The position numbers and the translations under genes are program-made. From Nodosilinea sp. FACHB-141 (GTDB lineage Bacteria; Cyanobacteriota; Cyanobacteriia; Phormidesmidales; Phormidesmidaceae): DNA of 64,000 bases. Position 1 is the first letter of the stretch. Each line of letters starts with the position of its first letter. Under the pieces are notes generated by a model, which saw only the letters and a program-made list of their open reading frames with translations, was not told the origin of the DNA and made no database searches. The DNA lies in contig NZ_JACJPP010000007.1 of assembly GCF_014696135.1 (NCBI RefSeq), positions 558,001-622,000 on the forward strand, in the 5' to 3' direction. Positions 38,217 to 47,479 of this stretch are shown here, in pieces.

Positions 38217-38639
38217 CTACTCCCTGCTCCTTACCTCACAAGGCCGCACCATCAACAGCTGCTCCGCCTGACCAAAGCCATGTTTCTCGTAAAAGGGCTG
38301 CATCTCGGGGGTGCAAAACAGTTGAATGCACTCCACCTGGGCAATTCGGGGGTGGGTGGTGACATGCTCGATCAGCTTAGCTCCCAAGCCCTGCCCACGA
38401 TAGTCTGCCGCCACGATTACATCGAATACGATCGCCCGATACACCCAGTCCGTCAGGACTCGACAAAAGCCTGCCAACCGCTGCGCCTCCTCGTCCCATA
38501 GGCCAAAGAGTAGGTCGCTGTTGGCCAGCAGGGGCGACACATCGGCCAAGGCTCGTTTGTTGCTCCACCACTCCTGCAAATACATCTGGTGAAGCTGCTC
38601 AACCTGAGCGGAGGTGAGCTGGTGAATGACAGTAAACAT
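38217..38639 (-). CDS. GNAT-family N-acetyltransferase
   Basis: The 140-residue protein is a single GNAT domain. The acetyl-CoA loop is YRGQGLGAKLIEHV, following the strand AIVFDVIVAAD. The C-terminal part CIQLFCTPEMQPFYEKHGF carries the family's usual Tyr. The substrate is unknown. It is convergent with the RluA-like gene (38187). Confidence 0.9.
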   Translation of the reverse strand: MFTVIHQLTSAQVEQLHQMYLQEWWSNKRALADVSPLLANSDLLFGLWDEEAQRLAGFCRVLTDWVYRAIVFDVIVAADYRGQGLGAKLIEHVTTHPRIAQVECIQLFCTPEMQPFYEKHGFGQAEQLLMVRPCEVRSRE

Positions 38640-38900
38640 GGGTAAATTGCGATCTTTACAGTACGGATATCCTGCCCCAGCAGCTTAGAGAAAGGGCTAC
38701 GATCGAGGGGTAGCACAGGCGCAAGACCTATCTTACTGCCGATGGCAAGGGCCAAGGCCACCGATACAGTTTGGGTATAGCTGCAACACAATTCCCCTCT
38801 CTGCTTAAAGCAGACTGCACGCGAGATTTGAGGGGCAATAGCAAGCTACTCCCATCAGCTAGGGCCAACAATGTAGCGCTGGCACTGACCACCATATATC

Positions 38901-38913
38901 GGAGGATGCCTCC
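38901..38913 (+). promoter_or_regulatory. Ribosome-binding site inside a mini-hairpin
   Basis: GGAGG (38901-38905) is the obvious ribosome-binding site for ATG 38914. Directly before that ATG lies CCTCC (38909-38913), so GGAGG-ATG-CCTCC can pair and hide the site. An ATG at 38906 opens a three-codon frame (ATG CCT CCA TGA) that ends in an ATGA overlap with the true start. Confidence 0.55.
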
Positions 38914-39345
38914 ATGAAATTTACTCTACTCGCTGGGACCGCAGTCGCTATTTCGTTAGCAATGGGTCTACCCGCTCAGGCCGAAAACCCAGCCCACGTA
39001 CAGCAGCTACTTGAAACCAACCTTTGCCAGAGCTGCGATCTGTCGGGGGCCAATCTAACCCAGGCTCACCTAATTGGCGCTGACCTGCGCGATGCCAACT
39101 TGGAAGGCGCAACTCTCTTAGAATCCAACCTAGAAGGGGCTGACTTAAGCGGTGCCGACTTGACTGGTGCTAACCTCACCCGAGCTTTTTTGACCAACGC
39201 CCTGCTCGAAAACGCCATCTTTGACCAAGCTAATTTAACCGAAGCATCTCTCTACTTTGCTGAGGTGACTGGAGCGTCATTTCTCAATGCCAATTTGACC
39301 GGAGCCGACATTGTAGGCACCCCAATTAGCGTTGGCGGCGACTAG
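38914..39345 (+). CDS. Exported pentapeptide-repeat protein
   Basis: The 143-residue protein has a signal peptide (MKFTLLAGTAVAISLAMGLP, cleavage after AQA). About nineteen A(D/N)LXX pentapeptides follow, such as SGANLTQAHLIGADL and LEGADLSGADLTGANL. They form a right-handed quadrilateral beta helix. A CQSC pair (LCQSCDLSG) precedes the repeats. Such proteins are numerous in cyanobacterial lumen or periplasm, and function is unknown. Translation may be controlled by the hairpin overlapping its ribosome-binding site. A 34 bp palindrome follows the gene. Confidence 0.92.
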   Translation: MKFTLLAGTAVAISLAMGLPAQAENPAHVQQLLETNLCQSCDLSGANLTQAHLIGADLRDANLEGATLLESNLEGADLSGADLTGANLTRAFLTNALLENAIFDQANLTEASLYFAEVTGASFLNANLTGADIVGTPISVGGD

Positions 39346-39388
39346 CATCCTGTCAATAAGTCCGGTTGGTAGACGCAGTCGGATATCG

Positions 39389-39422
39389 ATTTTGGCCAGC
39401 AGAAATTTCTGCTGGCCAAAAT
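39389..39422. terminator. Bidirectional terminator, 34 bp perfect palindrome
   Basis: The arms, ATTTTGGCCAGCAGAAA and its exact complement, meet without a spacer. A/T residues lie on both ends. It lies between the convergent pentapeptide gene and the minus-strand gene at 39460, so it can end both transcripts. Confidence 0.65.
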
Positions 39423-39459
39423 ACTTTAAAGTAACGCTCTTCTCCATAGGATTAGAAGT

Positions 39460-39915
39460 TTAGGTTGCTGTTTGAGGCCACACAACATGTCTCATTCGAT
39501 GCACCAAGGTAGTGGAAGCTGAGAATAGCGAAAATCCAATCAAGGGATGCAAAACAGCGAGGGGAATTGACACTGAAAGCGGCATTTGAATATGAATAGT
39601 TAGAAATTGCAGTCCTATAAGAACGGGCAAACCTGTGGTAAGGGAATTAATGCGCTGCGGTACAGGTAAGTACCAGGCTCCGCCTAGCAACAGCAAGGAC
39701 AGTCCGCCATAACCTCGCACCAGCCAAACATGGAGATTCCACCAGGTAGGATTATAGAAGTAAGCCAGTCCTACCGTTAAAACTTGAGCGGTCAAACAGA
39801 GATTAAAGAAGACTGCAGCCGCGTAATAGATCAGCATTACGGGTTGAGTTGAAGGCTGATGTTCAGCAGTTTGATCTGATAGCTCAGCGGAAAGTTTCAT
39901 CGTTGATGGTTCCAT
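39460..39915 (-). CDS. Small membrane protein, DUF6220-like
   Basis: The 151-residue protein has four hydrophobic segments (about 27-50, 60-78, 86-103, 115-135) and a polar N-terminus. The pattern AQVLTVGLAYF, NLHVWLVRGYGG and LAVLHPLIGF recalls the DUF6220 family of unknown function, though I hold this loosely. Two starts are possible, ATG 39915 and ATG 39900; GGAA precedes the second. It faces the pentapeptide gene across a shared terminator. Confidence 0.6.
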   Translation of the reverse strand: MEPSTMKLSAELSDQTAEHQPSTQPVMLIYYAAAVFFNLCLTAQVLTVGLAYFYNPTWWNLHVWLVRGYGGLSLLLLGGAWYLPVPQRINSLTTGLPVLIGLQFLTIHIQMPLSVSIPLAVLHPLIGFSLFSASTTLVHRMRHVVWPQTAT

Positions 39916-40628
39916 GCCTAATCAATTGGTTGGTTGAGCTTACGGTTGGTGCTAGCCTCCCTGTAATTCGCTCGCAGGCGTATTGAGCGTGGCGACTTAC
40001 AACTTTGCTCGATGACATCAATGGCAATTTAGCCTCTGCCCTCAGCCAGGCATAGACCTCGAATGAGTACACTTTGCCCTCACGGTTGGAGGTATTGCGA
40101 GTGAGCAGAGCCGTGGAGGTCTCGCTACAGTCGCTTTTTGGTGCGATGCTCAAACCCAAACCGAGTCTGTCCTTAAGCAGTCACTTATGGCTGCCCCAAG
40201 CGAGTACCTCGCCGCCCGCCGGTAAATGCTGAGCCTTTCAGACGGGCTGCTGGCTATTGATCAAAATACTTCCACACTCTGGCCGACGGGGCTATTGTGT
40301 TTGCTCCTATTGCCTAAGCTGGTGGCGCTGCGAGCTAATCCTGAAATAATGGGGTTTGCATGCAGCGGTATAACCCCTTGTGAAGCAGAAAGTACTGACC
40401 TCGTCATCCAAGGGCTCACCATAAAGAGATTGGAGCCACCCTCTAAATTGCCAAAAGCTCTGTAAAGTAAGCGCTAAAGCTCATCTTTTGTAAGCTCGAT
40501 GTGTCGTCGCAAGCCAAAATAGAGGCAAAACTGTCTGCCCAATAGTTTTGGAACCTAGACTGGCGTTGTCTCTGCAAAATCAAAAATGGTCTGCATTTGC
40601 AGACCATTTGGCTCTTGGTTTACCGTTA
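39916..40628. other. 700 bp spacer between a membrane-protein gene and tRNA-Cys
   Basis: Nothing certain is coded here. A minus-strand frame of up to 91 codons (to about 40159) overlaps the DUF6220-like gene start and has only TTG starts. Part of it (EGKVYSFEVYAWLRAEA) looks protein-like, so a remnant is possible. The rest is unstructured until the tRNA terminator. Confidence 0.45.
40584..40609 (-). terminator. tRNA-Cys terminator hairpin
   Basis: AAATGGTCTGCA (40584-40595) and TGCAGACCATTT (40598-40609) are perfect complements. On the minus strand the hairpin is followed by TTTTTGATTTTG, so it ends the tRNA-Cys transcript. Confidence 0.75.
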
Positions 40629-40699
<71 letters not shown>

Positions 40700-40848
40700 G
40701 CCTTATCAGTTTTCGAGTATAGCAAACTCAGGGCGCAATCCGGCGATCGCGCCACGCAGCCTTTGGCAAATCATTTTGGCCCAGAGACCAACAGATTAAA
40801 TCGGCTGAGCTTTAAGGGGCGATCGCGACGGGCCTGTGCCTTAGAGCC

Positions 40849-41667
40849 CTAGGGCAAGGAGGCCGAGTCAGTGTGGGGCTGGCGAAATCGATAAATATCC
40901 TCCAGTGCCGTCGCCCAGCTACTAGCCAGAGAGGTAAGGAGCTGCTCCCCTTTTTCCCCAGTGGCTATAGTTGGGTCTCCCAAAACCCCGCTGGCGCTGA
41001 GATCGCGGGTCACCCAGGCAAAGGGCAATGCTCCCTCCATAGTGAGCCAGCTATCTGTCGGCAAATTTTGGGGAAACTCGGCTTTGGCCTCAGCCATGCG
41101 CACTTGCTCGGGCATGATCGACAGCATTAAGCTGGTTTCGGCATCCCCAGCGTGAATGCCCAGCTCCATCTCTTTAGGCGTCAGCAGATCGCCGGCGCAG
41201 TTGGGTACTGCCCACACAAATAGAGGAAACACCATCAAATCATTGTGGACCTGATGCAGATCTCGCGCGGCAATTTCTAGCACCTGGGGCTGGCCGCCGT
41301 GGGCATTGAGCAGTACCAGCTTGCGAAATCCAGCTCGGTAGATACTTTCGGCGACATCATAGATGACCTTCAGCAGGGTTTCAGCCGAGAGGGTAATCGT
41401 GCCTGGAAAATGCCAGTGCTCATTAGATTTGCCGTAGTACAGGGGAGGCAAGCTGTAGACCGGTACTGCGTCATCTAGCTGAGCCAAGGCGTTGCCGAGC
41501 ACGGTCGTGCAGATGGCGCTGTCTACGGCGAGGGGCAAATGCGGACCATGCTGCTCGATCGCTCCCATCGGCTGCACAATCACCGCATCGGCGCGATCGG
41601 GCATAGCCGCAATGTCAGTCCAAGTGAGATAAGCAAAGTAGCGGTGGGGAGGAATGGGGCCGTGCAT
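40849..41667 (-). CDS. Creatininase-family amidohydrolase
   Basis: The 272-residue protein is of the creatininase (creatinine amidohydrolase-like) family, cytosolic and metal-dependent. Metal-ligand motifs visible are QPMGAIEQHGPHLPLAVDS, LLNAHGGQ and GDAETSLM. Related enzymes act on cyclic amides, including mycofactocin maturation (MftE) and riboflavin-related formamides (ArfB of archaea), so creatinine itself need not be the substrate. No such pathway genes are adjacent. It stands alone on the minus strand. Confidence 0.88.
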   Translation of the reverse strand: MHGPIPPHRYFAYLTWTDIAAMPDRADAVIVQPMGAIEQHGPHLPLAVDSAICTTVLGNALAQLDDAVPVYSLPPLYYGKSNEHWHFPGTITLSAETLLKVIYDVAESIYRAGFRKLVLLNAHGGQPQVLEIAARDLHQVHNDLMVFPLFVWAVPNCAGDLLTPKEMELGIHAGDAETSLMLSIMPEQVRMAEAKAEFPQNLPTDSWLTMEGALPFAWVTRDLSASGVLGDPTIATGEKGEQLLTSLASSWATALEDIYRFRQPHTDSASLP

Positions 41668-41782
41668 AGTTTTTTGGGATAAAGAATTTAGAGCTGCTCA
41701 CATAGCTAGCATTCGGACTGCGGGGCTCTGCTTGTGCCTTAGTTCTAACTGTGAAACCCAGAGCTGTGAAAGCAAAAAGGAC

Positions 41783-41811
41783 TTGACATTTATAGGTGAA
41801 ACGGTAACAAT
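41783..41811 (+). promoter_or_regulatory. Candidate promoter of the DUF4278 gene
   Basis: TTGACA at 41783-41788 is followed after 16-17 bases by TAACAA/AACAAT at 41805-41811. This fits a sigma-70-type promoter with a weak -10 box. The transcript would have a leader of about 100 bases before ATG 41922. Confidence 0.45.
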
Positions 41812-41921
41812 GAATACAGAAACAAATCGTTCATCTCTCTGTGAGAGACGGAAGTAGAGCTCCAGCTCGAAGGAACGCGCCTCTGTTTATACACCTTCAT
41901 TCACTTAAGGAGAGGCGAAAG

Positions 41922-42092
41922 ATGTCCTTGAAATATCGCGGCGTTGATTACGAACCGGCTAATGCCCAAGTTAATGTCTCTGAAGAAGTTATTGGTCGCT
42001 ATCGCGGCGCTGTTGCTACCCGCCATGTAGCACCTCAGGCCCATGCCGCTCATCCTCAGGGCCTTAAGTATCGTGGGGCCACTGTTCGATAG
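41922..42092 (+). CDS. DUF4278 family small protein
   Basis: The 56-residue protein reads MSLKYRGVDYEPANAQ... and ends ...GLKYRGATVR. The YRGV.YE motif is the hallmark of DUF4278, a small family found almost only in cyanobacteria and of unknown function. AAGGAGAGG lies at a good distance before the ATG, and the context of promoter, long leader and strong terminator suggests a single-gene transcript. It has no membrane segment. The protein has two YRG copies, one at each end. Confidence 0.85.
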   Translation: MSLKYRGVDYEPANAQVNVSEEVIGRYRGAVATRHVAPQAHAAHPQGLKYRGATVR

Positions 42093-42197
42093 ACCAAGTT
42101 TGCCCGGTTAGGCTAAGCGGTGGTTCTGGTTGCAAGACTAGGGCCGCCGCTGACTATTTTTAGGGCAGGAGACTACCTGAGTCGTCATTTTACTGAG

Positions 42198-42221
42198 GCA
42201 CCTCTGTGGGGGTGCTTTTTT
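42198..42221 (+). terminator. Rho-independent terminator
   Basis: GCACC (42198-42202) pairs with GGTGC (42211-42215), followed by six T residues. It lies 105 bases after the DUF4278 stop. Confidence 0.65.
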
Positions 42222-42268
42222 GTGCGATAGGCTTGGACAAGACGTGATCGCTGCGGCCAGGGAAAAGC

Positions 42269-43627
42269 TTGGTTATTTTTGCATATCTGCTGGGGCTAGC
42301 TACGGGAGCGCTACTGCTATTTTGGCAGCAGCGGCACCAGCGGCGCCGTGAGCGACGCTTGATCACAACTCTGCAAGCCACCGATTGGCCCACAGCTTTA
42401 GGACAAGTTGAGCAGTTGGTGAAAACCCAGCCTCAGCAACAGCGGCAACTGCGATCGCTAGGCACCAGCCGCGATACCCTAGAGCGCATTCTACAGACGG
42501 CTCCCATCGGCTATCTACAGGTCGATGAAGAAAATCAGCTGATCTGGTGCAACGATCAGGCCAATCGCCTGCTCAAGATGAATCAGCCCTTAACAGGGCC
42601 GGTGCAACGCCGCCGGCTGCTGCTAGAGGTGGCCCGCTCCTACGAACTCGATGCGCTGATCGAAGAAACCCGAGAGAAGCAAGCGTGTTGTCAGCGCGAA
42701 TGGATGCTCTATCAAATTTCTCCGGATCCACTCCATCCTAAAGAAGAGCCTACCTTTCCTCTGCGGGGTTATGCTATTCCCCTAGATGGGGGTGAAGTCG
42801 GCGTATTTTTGGAGAACCGCCAAGAGGCCGCATTGTTGGTGCAGCAGCGCGATCGCTGGACCTCTGATGTGGCCCACGAGCTCAAAACTCCTCTCACGTC
42901 CATTCGCCTGGTGGCCGAAACCCTTCAGCCCCGCGTCGATGAGAGCCAACGCCGCTGGCTTGACCGTTTGGTCAACGAAACCATTCGCCTCAGCAATTTA
43001 GTTGAAGACCTGCTGAATCTCAGCCGTCTTCAGGGGGATCAGTTTCAGGGTCTGAGCCTCAAGCCTGTCGATCTGCCCCAGCTGGTTCAACGGGCCTGGG
43101 TTAGCCTGGAGCCTCTGGCGCAGGTTAAAGCGCTTAAACTAGCTTACGACGGTCCTTCCCACTGTCTAACCAATCTCGATGAGCCGCTTTTCCATCGGGT
43201 GCTGCTCAACCTGATCGACAATGCCATTAAACACAGTCCCAGTCGCGCCAACGTCTATGTTCGGTTATTAGAACCGGGAACTGCCCCAGCGTTAGGTCAC
43301 GATGCCGAAAACCCAGAGCCAGATACGCTCATTCTCGACGTGATGGATATGGGTCCAGGCTTCAGCGCTAAAGATTTGCCCTATATTTTCGACCGCTTTT
43401 ACCGGGCCGATCCCTCGCGCACCCGCACTGACCCGTTGGTTGACCTAGTTCCTATAAATACCGGGACCACTCCAGAAATTGGCCGCGGTACAGGACTGGG
43501 CCTAGCCATTGTGAGCCAAATTATAGAGGCCCACAATGGCACAATTACCGCCGCTAATCATCCCGAGCTAGGCGGCGGCTGGCTGCGGCTCCGGCTGCCG
43601 GCTACCCAGTCCGATAGCCTGTTATGA
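42269..43627 (+). CDS. Sensor histidine kinase, SphS/PhoR type
   Basis: The 452-residue kinase has one N-terminal hydrophobic segment (about 2-19) and a short PAS domain at about 70-185 (ILQTAPIGYLQVDEENQLIW). HisKA has its phospho-His in DVAHELKTPLTS, and HATPase shows LLNLIDNAIKHSP, MDMGPGF, FDRFYRAD and GTGLGLAIV. This layout matches SphS, the cyanobacterial phosphate-starvation sensor related to PhoR, but the SphR regulator gene is not next to it. The start is TTG 42269, with AGGGAA a few bases upstream. The phosphate role is by similarity of layout only. Confidence 0.85.
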   Translation: MVIFAYLLGLATGALLLFWQQRHQRRRERRLITTLQATDWPTALGQVEQLVKTQPQQQRQLRSLGTSRDTLERILQTAPIGYLQVDEENQLIWCNDQANRLLKMNQPLTGPVQRRRLLLEVARSYELDALIEETREKQACCQREWMLYQISPDPLHPKEEPTFPLRGYAIPLDGGEVGVFLENRQEAALLVQQRDRWTSDVAHELKTPLTSIRLVAETLQPRVDESQRRWLDRLVNETIRLSNLVEDLLNLSRLQGDQFQGLSLKPVDLPQLVQRAWVSLEPLAQVKALKLAYDGPSHCLTNLDEPLFHRVLLNLIDNAIKHSPSRANVYVRLLEPGTAPALGHDAENPEPDTLILDVMDMGPGFSAKDLPYIFDRFYRADPSRTRTDPLVDLVPINTGTTPEIGRGTGLGLAIVSQIIEAHNGTITAANHPELGGGWLRLRLPATQSDSLL

Positions 43628-43792
43628 GAGGCGTTTTGTCGCCCCTGACCACCAGCCCACTGGCCGAGTTAAGCAGCGCTACTTAGGGATCTTAGTAAGA
43701 ACTTATACTCAGATGCCCTGGATTGCTGTCATAATTGTTAAGCAGGTTGACTAAACCTTGCCGGGGTTACCCTATCTATGCGTTACCACGTC

Positions 43793-44560
43793 ATGGCAGA
43801 ACGGTTACAAAAAATCCTCTCTCAGTATGGGGTTGCCTCCCGACGGCAAGCCGAGCAGATGATTGAGGCCGGGCAGGTGCAGGTCAACGGAGCCGTGGCC
43901 TACTTGGGCCAGCGGGCTGACCCTAGCTGCGATCGCATAGAAGTCAATCAACAACCCCTTCAGGCTCATCATCGGCCTACTCAGCACTATCTGCTCCTGC
44001 ACAAGCCCCTCGGCATGGTGTCTACCTGTGCCGATCCCCAGGATCGCCCTACCGTGCTCAATGCTCTACCCCCTGAGCTACAAACCGTCGGCATTCACCC
44101 CGTAGGGCGACTGGATGCCTACACAACCGGAGCGCTGTTGCTTACCAACGATGGTGACTTCACCTTTCGGCTCACCCATCCCCGCCACGACGTCTCTAAA
44201 ACCTATCGGGTGCGCCTTGAGGGCCAGCTGTCTCCCTCAGCCCTCGATGCTTGGCGACAGGGTATCTGGCTCGATCGCCAGCTTACTCGCCCTGCCCAAG
44301 TTCGAGTGATCGCCACTAACCCCAACCATACCCAACTTGAGGTTATTCTTCAGGAAGGGCGCAACCGGCAAATCCGCCGGGTTGCCATGGCCCTAGGCCA
44401 TCGGGTGATAGACTTACACCGAACCGCATTAGGTTCAGTTGCGCTGGGCAATCTAGGTGTGGGGGCTTACAGGGCTTTATCATCTGCCGAAATTGAGGCA
44501 TTATTAGCTGAGTCATCGGTTCAATCAACTCCTCAGAAAACTACCTCCGTTATTAGTTAG
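43793..44560 (+). CDS. RsuA/RluB-family pseudouridine synthase
   Basis: This enzyme modifies ribosomal RNA. It has an N-terminal S4 domain at about 1-60 (LQKILSQYGVASRRQAEQMI) and the catalytic domain with motif GRLDAYTTGALL, where the Asp is present. Further signatures are YLLLHKPLGMVST and ILQEGRNRQIRRVAMALGH, typical of RsuA/RluB/RluE/RluF. The subgroup, and so whether 16S or 23S RNA is the target, is uncertain. ATG 43793 (MAERLQK) is preferred over ATG 43778. The RodZ-like gene begins 31 bases after its stop. Confidence 0.92.
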   Translation: MAERLQKILSQYGVASRRQAEQMIEAGQVQVNGAVAYLGQRADPSCDRIEVNQQPLQAHHRPTQHYLLLHKPLGMVSTCADPQDRPTVLNALPPELQTVGIHPVGRLDAYTTGALLLTNDGDFTFRLTHPRHDVSKTYRVRLEGQLSPSALDAWRQGIWLDRQLTRPAQVRVIATNPNHTQLEVILQEGRNRQIRRVAMALGHRVIDLHRTALGSVALGNLGVGAYRALSSAEIEALLAESSVQSTPQKTTSVIS

Positions 44561-44591
44561 CGTTCGCCGTCTTGAGCTAGATTTTCCCTGT

Positions 44592-45371
44592 ATGAAGACA
44601 AAAGAGTTGGTTGACCCTAATGCTCTCTACCGAGAACAGCTCTCGGAGCTTGGTGCGATGCTGCAATGGGCTCGTCAGCAGCAGGGGCAAAGCCTAGAGG
44701 TCATGGCTGAAAAAACTTTGATTCGTCCTAGCCTATTGACCGCCATTGAACAAGGCGATCTGGACGGGCTGCCCGAACCGGTATACATCCGTGGCCTTCT
44801 GCGCCGCTATGGTGATGCTCTCCAACTCGACGGCGAGACCCTCGCCAGTCAGTTTTTTACTCCACCCCGCATTCAGCGGACCTCTTGGAAAGAGACTCCA
44901 GCAGCGCAACTCCGCCCTTTGCATCTCTATGGAGCATACTTTGTCCTGCTAGTGGCGGCCATTAGCGGCTTGTCCTACGTGCTGCGTCAGACGGCCCCAG
45001 AGGTCACGGTGCTGCCTCCTTTAAATCCCCTAGAAGGAGTCGAGGGGCCAGCTAATCCAGGCCCGAATAATACTCCTGCCCCCGCCGCTGCCGAGCCTGA
45101 GGATCCCAAAGCTCCGATTAAAGTCAAAATGACGCTCACTGCCCAGTCTTGGCTACGCATCACCTCTGACGGTAAAACCGAGTTCGAAGGTATTTTGCAG
45201 CCCGGCGACACCCGTCTGTGGACCGCAGACCAGGCATTGACGGTGCGAGCAGGCAATGCTGGTGCCGTGATGGTCAGCTACAACGACAAGCAGGCCGAAG
45301 CCCTAGGCCAGCCTGGAATGGTTCGAGAAATCACCTACTCCCCCATTGAAACTATCAGCCTAGCCTGGTAG
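44592..45371 (+). CDS. RodZ-like helix-turn-helix membrane protein
   Basis: The 259-residue protein has an N-terminal HTH_25 domain at about 18-85 (LGAMLQWARQQQGQSLEVMA, then IEQGDLDGLPEPVYIRGLLR). One membrane helix lies at about 115-132, followed by a Pro/Ala-rich linker and a periplasmic DUF4115-type domain at about 175-259 (SWLRITSDGKTEFEGIL). This is the RodZ layout. RodZ links MreB to the wall-elongation complex, and in cyanobacteria the homologue may have a similar or modified role. It lies just downstream of the pseudouridine synthase gene. Confidence 0.88.
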   Translation: MKTKELVDPNALYREQLSELGAMLQWARQQQGQSLEVMAEKTLIRPSLLTAIEQGDLDGLPEPVYIRGLLRRYGDALQLDGETLASQFFTPPRIQRTSWKETPAAQLRPLHLYGAYFVLLVAAISGLSYVLRQTAPEVTVLPPLNPLEGVEGPANPGPNNTPAPAAAEPEDPKAPIKVKMTLTAQSWLRITSDGKTEFEGILQPGDTRLWTADQALTVRAGNAGAVMVSYNDKQAEALGQPGMVREITYSPIETISLAW

Positions 45372-45394
45372 AAACTCGCTTTGACAGAGGCTGT

Positions 45395-45428
45395 CCCTGC
45401 TTGTGCCGTTGTAATGGCACAAACAGGG
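45395..45428. terminator. Hairpin between convergent genes
   Basis: CCCTG-C-TTGTGCC pairs with GGCACAA-A-CAGGG with one mismatch around an 8-base loop. Only a short T run follows (CTTTTG). It probably helps end the convergent RodZ-like and prohibitin transcripts. Confidence 0.45.
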
Positions 45429-45449
45429 TCAAACTTTTGAGGCCTTGGG

Positions 45450-46304
45450 CTAGCCTGGCTGATCCGCCTCGTCACTGGCGGCCTGCTGTAGGTCAAAGAG
45501 AAGCGGTACGTTGCTGCCCTGACCCATTACCAAGACTCGGGGGACTTGAGCGCCTCCTCCTTTCCAAGCCTCGATCGCCTCCTTTTGCAAAACGAGCTGA
45601 CCGCCCTTAGCCTTCAGGGTTTCAGCGATCAGACGCTGAGCTTCGGCGCGACCTTTGGCGCGGTTGATCTCGGCCTGGGCCTCCTGCTCTGCCTCTTGGG
45701 CGATATAGACGGCCCGGCGGGCACGCTGCTCGGCAATTTGTTTGTCTTCGACGGCCTTGGCAAACTCAGTTGAGAATGTCAAATCAACTACGCTGGTGTC
45801 CAGCACCAAAATGCCGTACTTGTCGAGACGAAAGGTTAAGGCATCATCAAAGTCCTGCTTGAGTTCAGCCCGTTGGGTAATAGCCTCCTCGACAGTGCGA
45901 CGGGCAGCAGCGATCTTAAATGACTCCTGGGTCTGAGGTGCCACAATTTTAGACACGATGTTTTCGAGCGTGCCCTGGGTGCGGCGAATATTCACCACCT
46001 CCGTGGGGTCAAGGCGAAAGTTGATGGCAAAGCGGCCGGAAAGATCCTGCAGGTCTTTGGTAGAGCTTTGGGCTGGCACCTCAAACTTTTGCACTGTCAC
46101 GTCGTACACATCGACTGTAGACACTAGCGGTGGCTTCAAATGAATGCCTTCTAGCAACACCCCATCCTGAGACTTGCCGAGAATACTCAACACCCCGGCT
46201 TGGCCTGGGTTAATAATTACAAAACTGCTGGTCACCAGGGCTAAACCCACAATCGCGAGAAAGCTCAGCACCACCGGTGGCCAGTTCAGAGTCGAAGATT
46301 TCAA
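45450..46304 (-). CDS. Prohibitin-family SPFH protein
   Basis: The 284-residue protein has a single N-terminal membrane anchor at about 12-32 (SFLAIVGLALVTSSFVII). An SPFH/PHB domain spans about 33-200 (INPGQAGVLSILGK, VQKFEVPAQSSTKDLQ). A coiled coil rich in Ala, Glu and Gln (about 185-235, AEQEAQAEINRAKGRAEAQR) follows. It resembles Synechocystis Phb1 (slr1106). Prohibitins form large rings in membranes and may scaffold proteases such as FtsH; the cyanobacterial role is not established. Confidence 0.9.
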   Translation of the reverse strand: MKSSTLNWPPVVLSFLAIVGLALVTSSFVIINPGQAGVLSILGKSQDGVLLEGIHLKPPLVSTVDVYDVTVQKFEVPAQSSTKDLQDLSGRFAINFRLDPTEVVNIRRTQGTLENIVSKIVAPQTQESFKIAAARRTVEEAITQRAELKQDFDDALTFRLDKYGILVLDTSVVDLTFSTEFAKAVEDKQIAEQRARRAVYIAQEAEQEAQAEINRAKGRAEAQRLIAETLKAKGGQLVLQKEAIEAWKGGGAQVPRVLVMGQGSNVPLLFDLQQAASDEADQPG

Positions 46305-46426
46305 CGGATGTTCCTAAATATGCTGCCCCTCTACGGTATCGGCTATTGAACCAGAACGGGGTAGTTCTTCAGCAAGGCTTCGGATCAGCGCTGTTGCTGG
46401 ACGCCGCCGTGGTGCTCAGTCCATGC

Positions 46427-47479
46427 TCACTCGGGCAGGCCAGTGACTTTGCCTGATCCAGTGGTCACCTCGCCCACTAAATAGGCCTCGACCTGGTGCT
46501 CGGCCAACCATGCGAGGGCGCGATCGCTCTCCTGGGGAGGAACCACTAAAGCAAAGCCCAGGCCCATATTAAACGTGTTGTAGAGATCGGCGGCGGGCAC
46601 CTGCCCTGCCTCGGCTAACCAGCTAAACACTGGGGGCACCGGCCAGCTGCCTTCTTGAATGTGAATGCTCTGATCTGGCCCCAAGCAGCGGGGCAGGTTT
46701 TCGGGCAGCCCACCACCAGTGATGTGGGCCATGCCGTGGATAGTGAGCCCTTCCCGGCGAGCTTTGAGTACGGGCTCTACGTAGATGCGCGTGGGGGTGA
46801 GAAAGACTTCCCCTAAGCTGTGATCGCCTAGAACCGGTACAGTTTCGTTCCAGCTATAGCCAGTGTTAGTGGTGTCTGTTCGCTGGCCCTCGGCCACTAC
46901 CTTGCGCACTAGGCTAAAGCCGTTGCTATGCACACCGCTGCTGGCTAAGCCAATGATGCGATCGCCCACCTGCACCTGGCTGCCATCTAAAATTTGAGAC
47001 TTCTCAACTACACCGACGCAGAACCCCGCTAGGTCGTATTCACCGGGGCCATAGAAGCCTGGCATCTCGGCAGTTTCGCCCCCCAACAGAGCACAGCCGG
47101 CCAGCCGGCAGCCGGTCACGATACCCTCTACCACCTCCGCTAGGGCCGCAGGCTCAAGCTTGCCTGTGGCCAAATAGTCGAGAAAAAATAGCGGTTCCGC
47201 TCCACTGGTAAGAATATCGTTGACGCACATGGCCACCAGATCGATGCCGACGGTGCTGTGGCGCTGGGTGATCTGGGCAATTTTGAGCTTGGTGCCCACT
47301 CCATCGGTGCCCGACACCAGCACGGGCTCACGGTAGCCGGCGGGCAGTTCGCAGAGGCCGCTGAAGCCTCCCAAGCCCCCTAACACCTCTGGACGGCGGG
47401 TGCTGTCTACCATGGTGCGAATGCGCTGCACAAAGCTACGCCCTGCCTCTACATCTACACCAGCATCCCGATAGTCCAT
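46427..47479 (-). CDS. purM: Phosphoribosylformylglycinamidine cyclo-ligase
   Basis: PurM makes aminoimidazole ribonucleotide in purine synthesis, with ATP. The 350-residue protein starts [13 protein letters not shown] and shows [46 protein letters not shown] and [13 protein letters not shown]. All are invariant PurM motifs. The length is normal. It stands alone; the neighbouring genes are not purine genes. Confidence 0.96.
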   Translation of the reverse strand: MDYRDAGVDVEAGRSFVQRIRTMVDSTRRPEVLGGLGGFSGLCELPAGYREPVLVSGTDGVGTKLKIAQITQRHSTVGIDLVAMCVNDILTSGAEPLFFLDYLATGKLEPAALAEVVEGIVTGCRLAGCALLGGETAEMPGFYGPGEYDLAGFCVGVVEKSQILDGSQVQVGDRIIGLASSGVHSNGFSLVRKVVAEGQRTDTTNTGYSWNETVPVLGDHSLGEVFLTPTRIYVEPVLKARREGLTIHGMAHITGGGLPENLPRCLGPDQSIHIQEGSWPVPPVFSWLAEAGQVPAADLYNTFNMGLGFALVVPPQESDRALAWLAEHQVEAYLVGEVTTGSGKVTGLPE

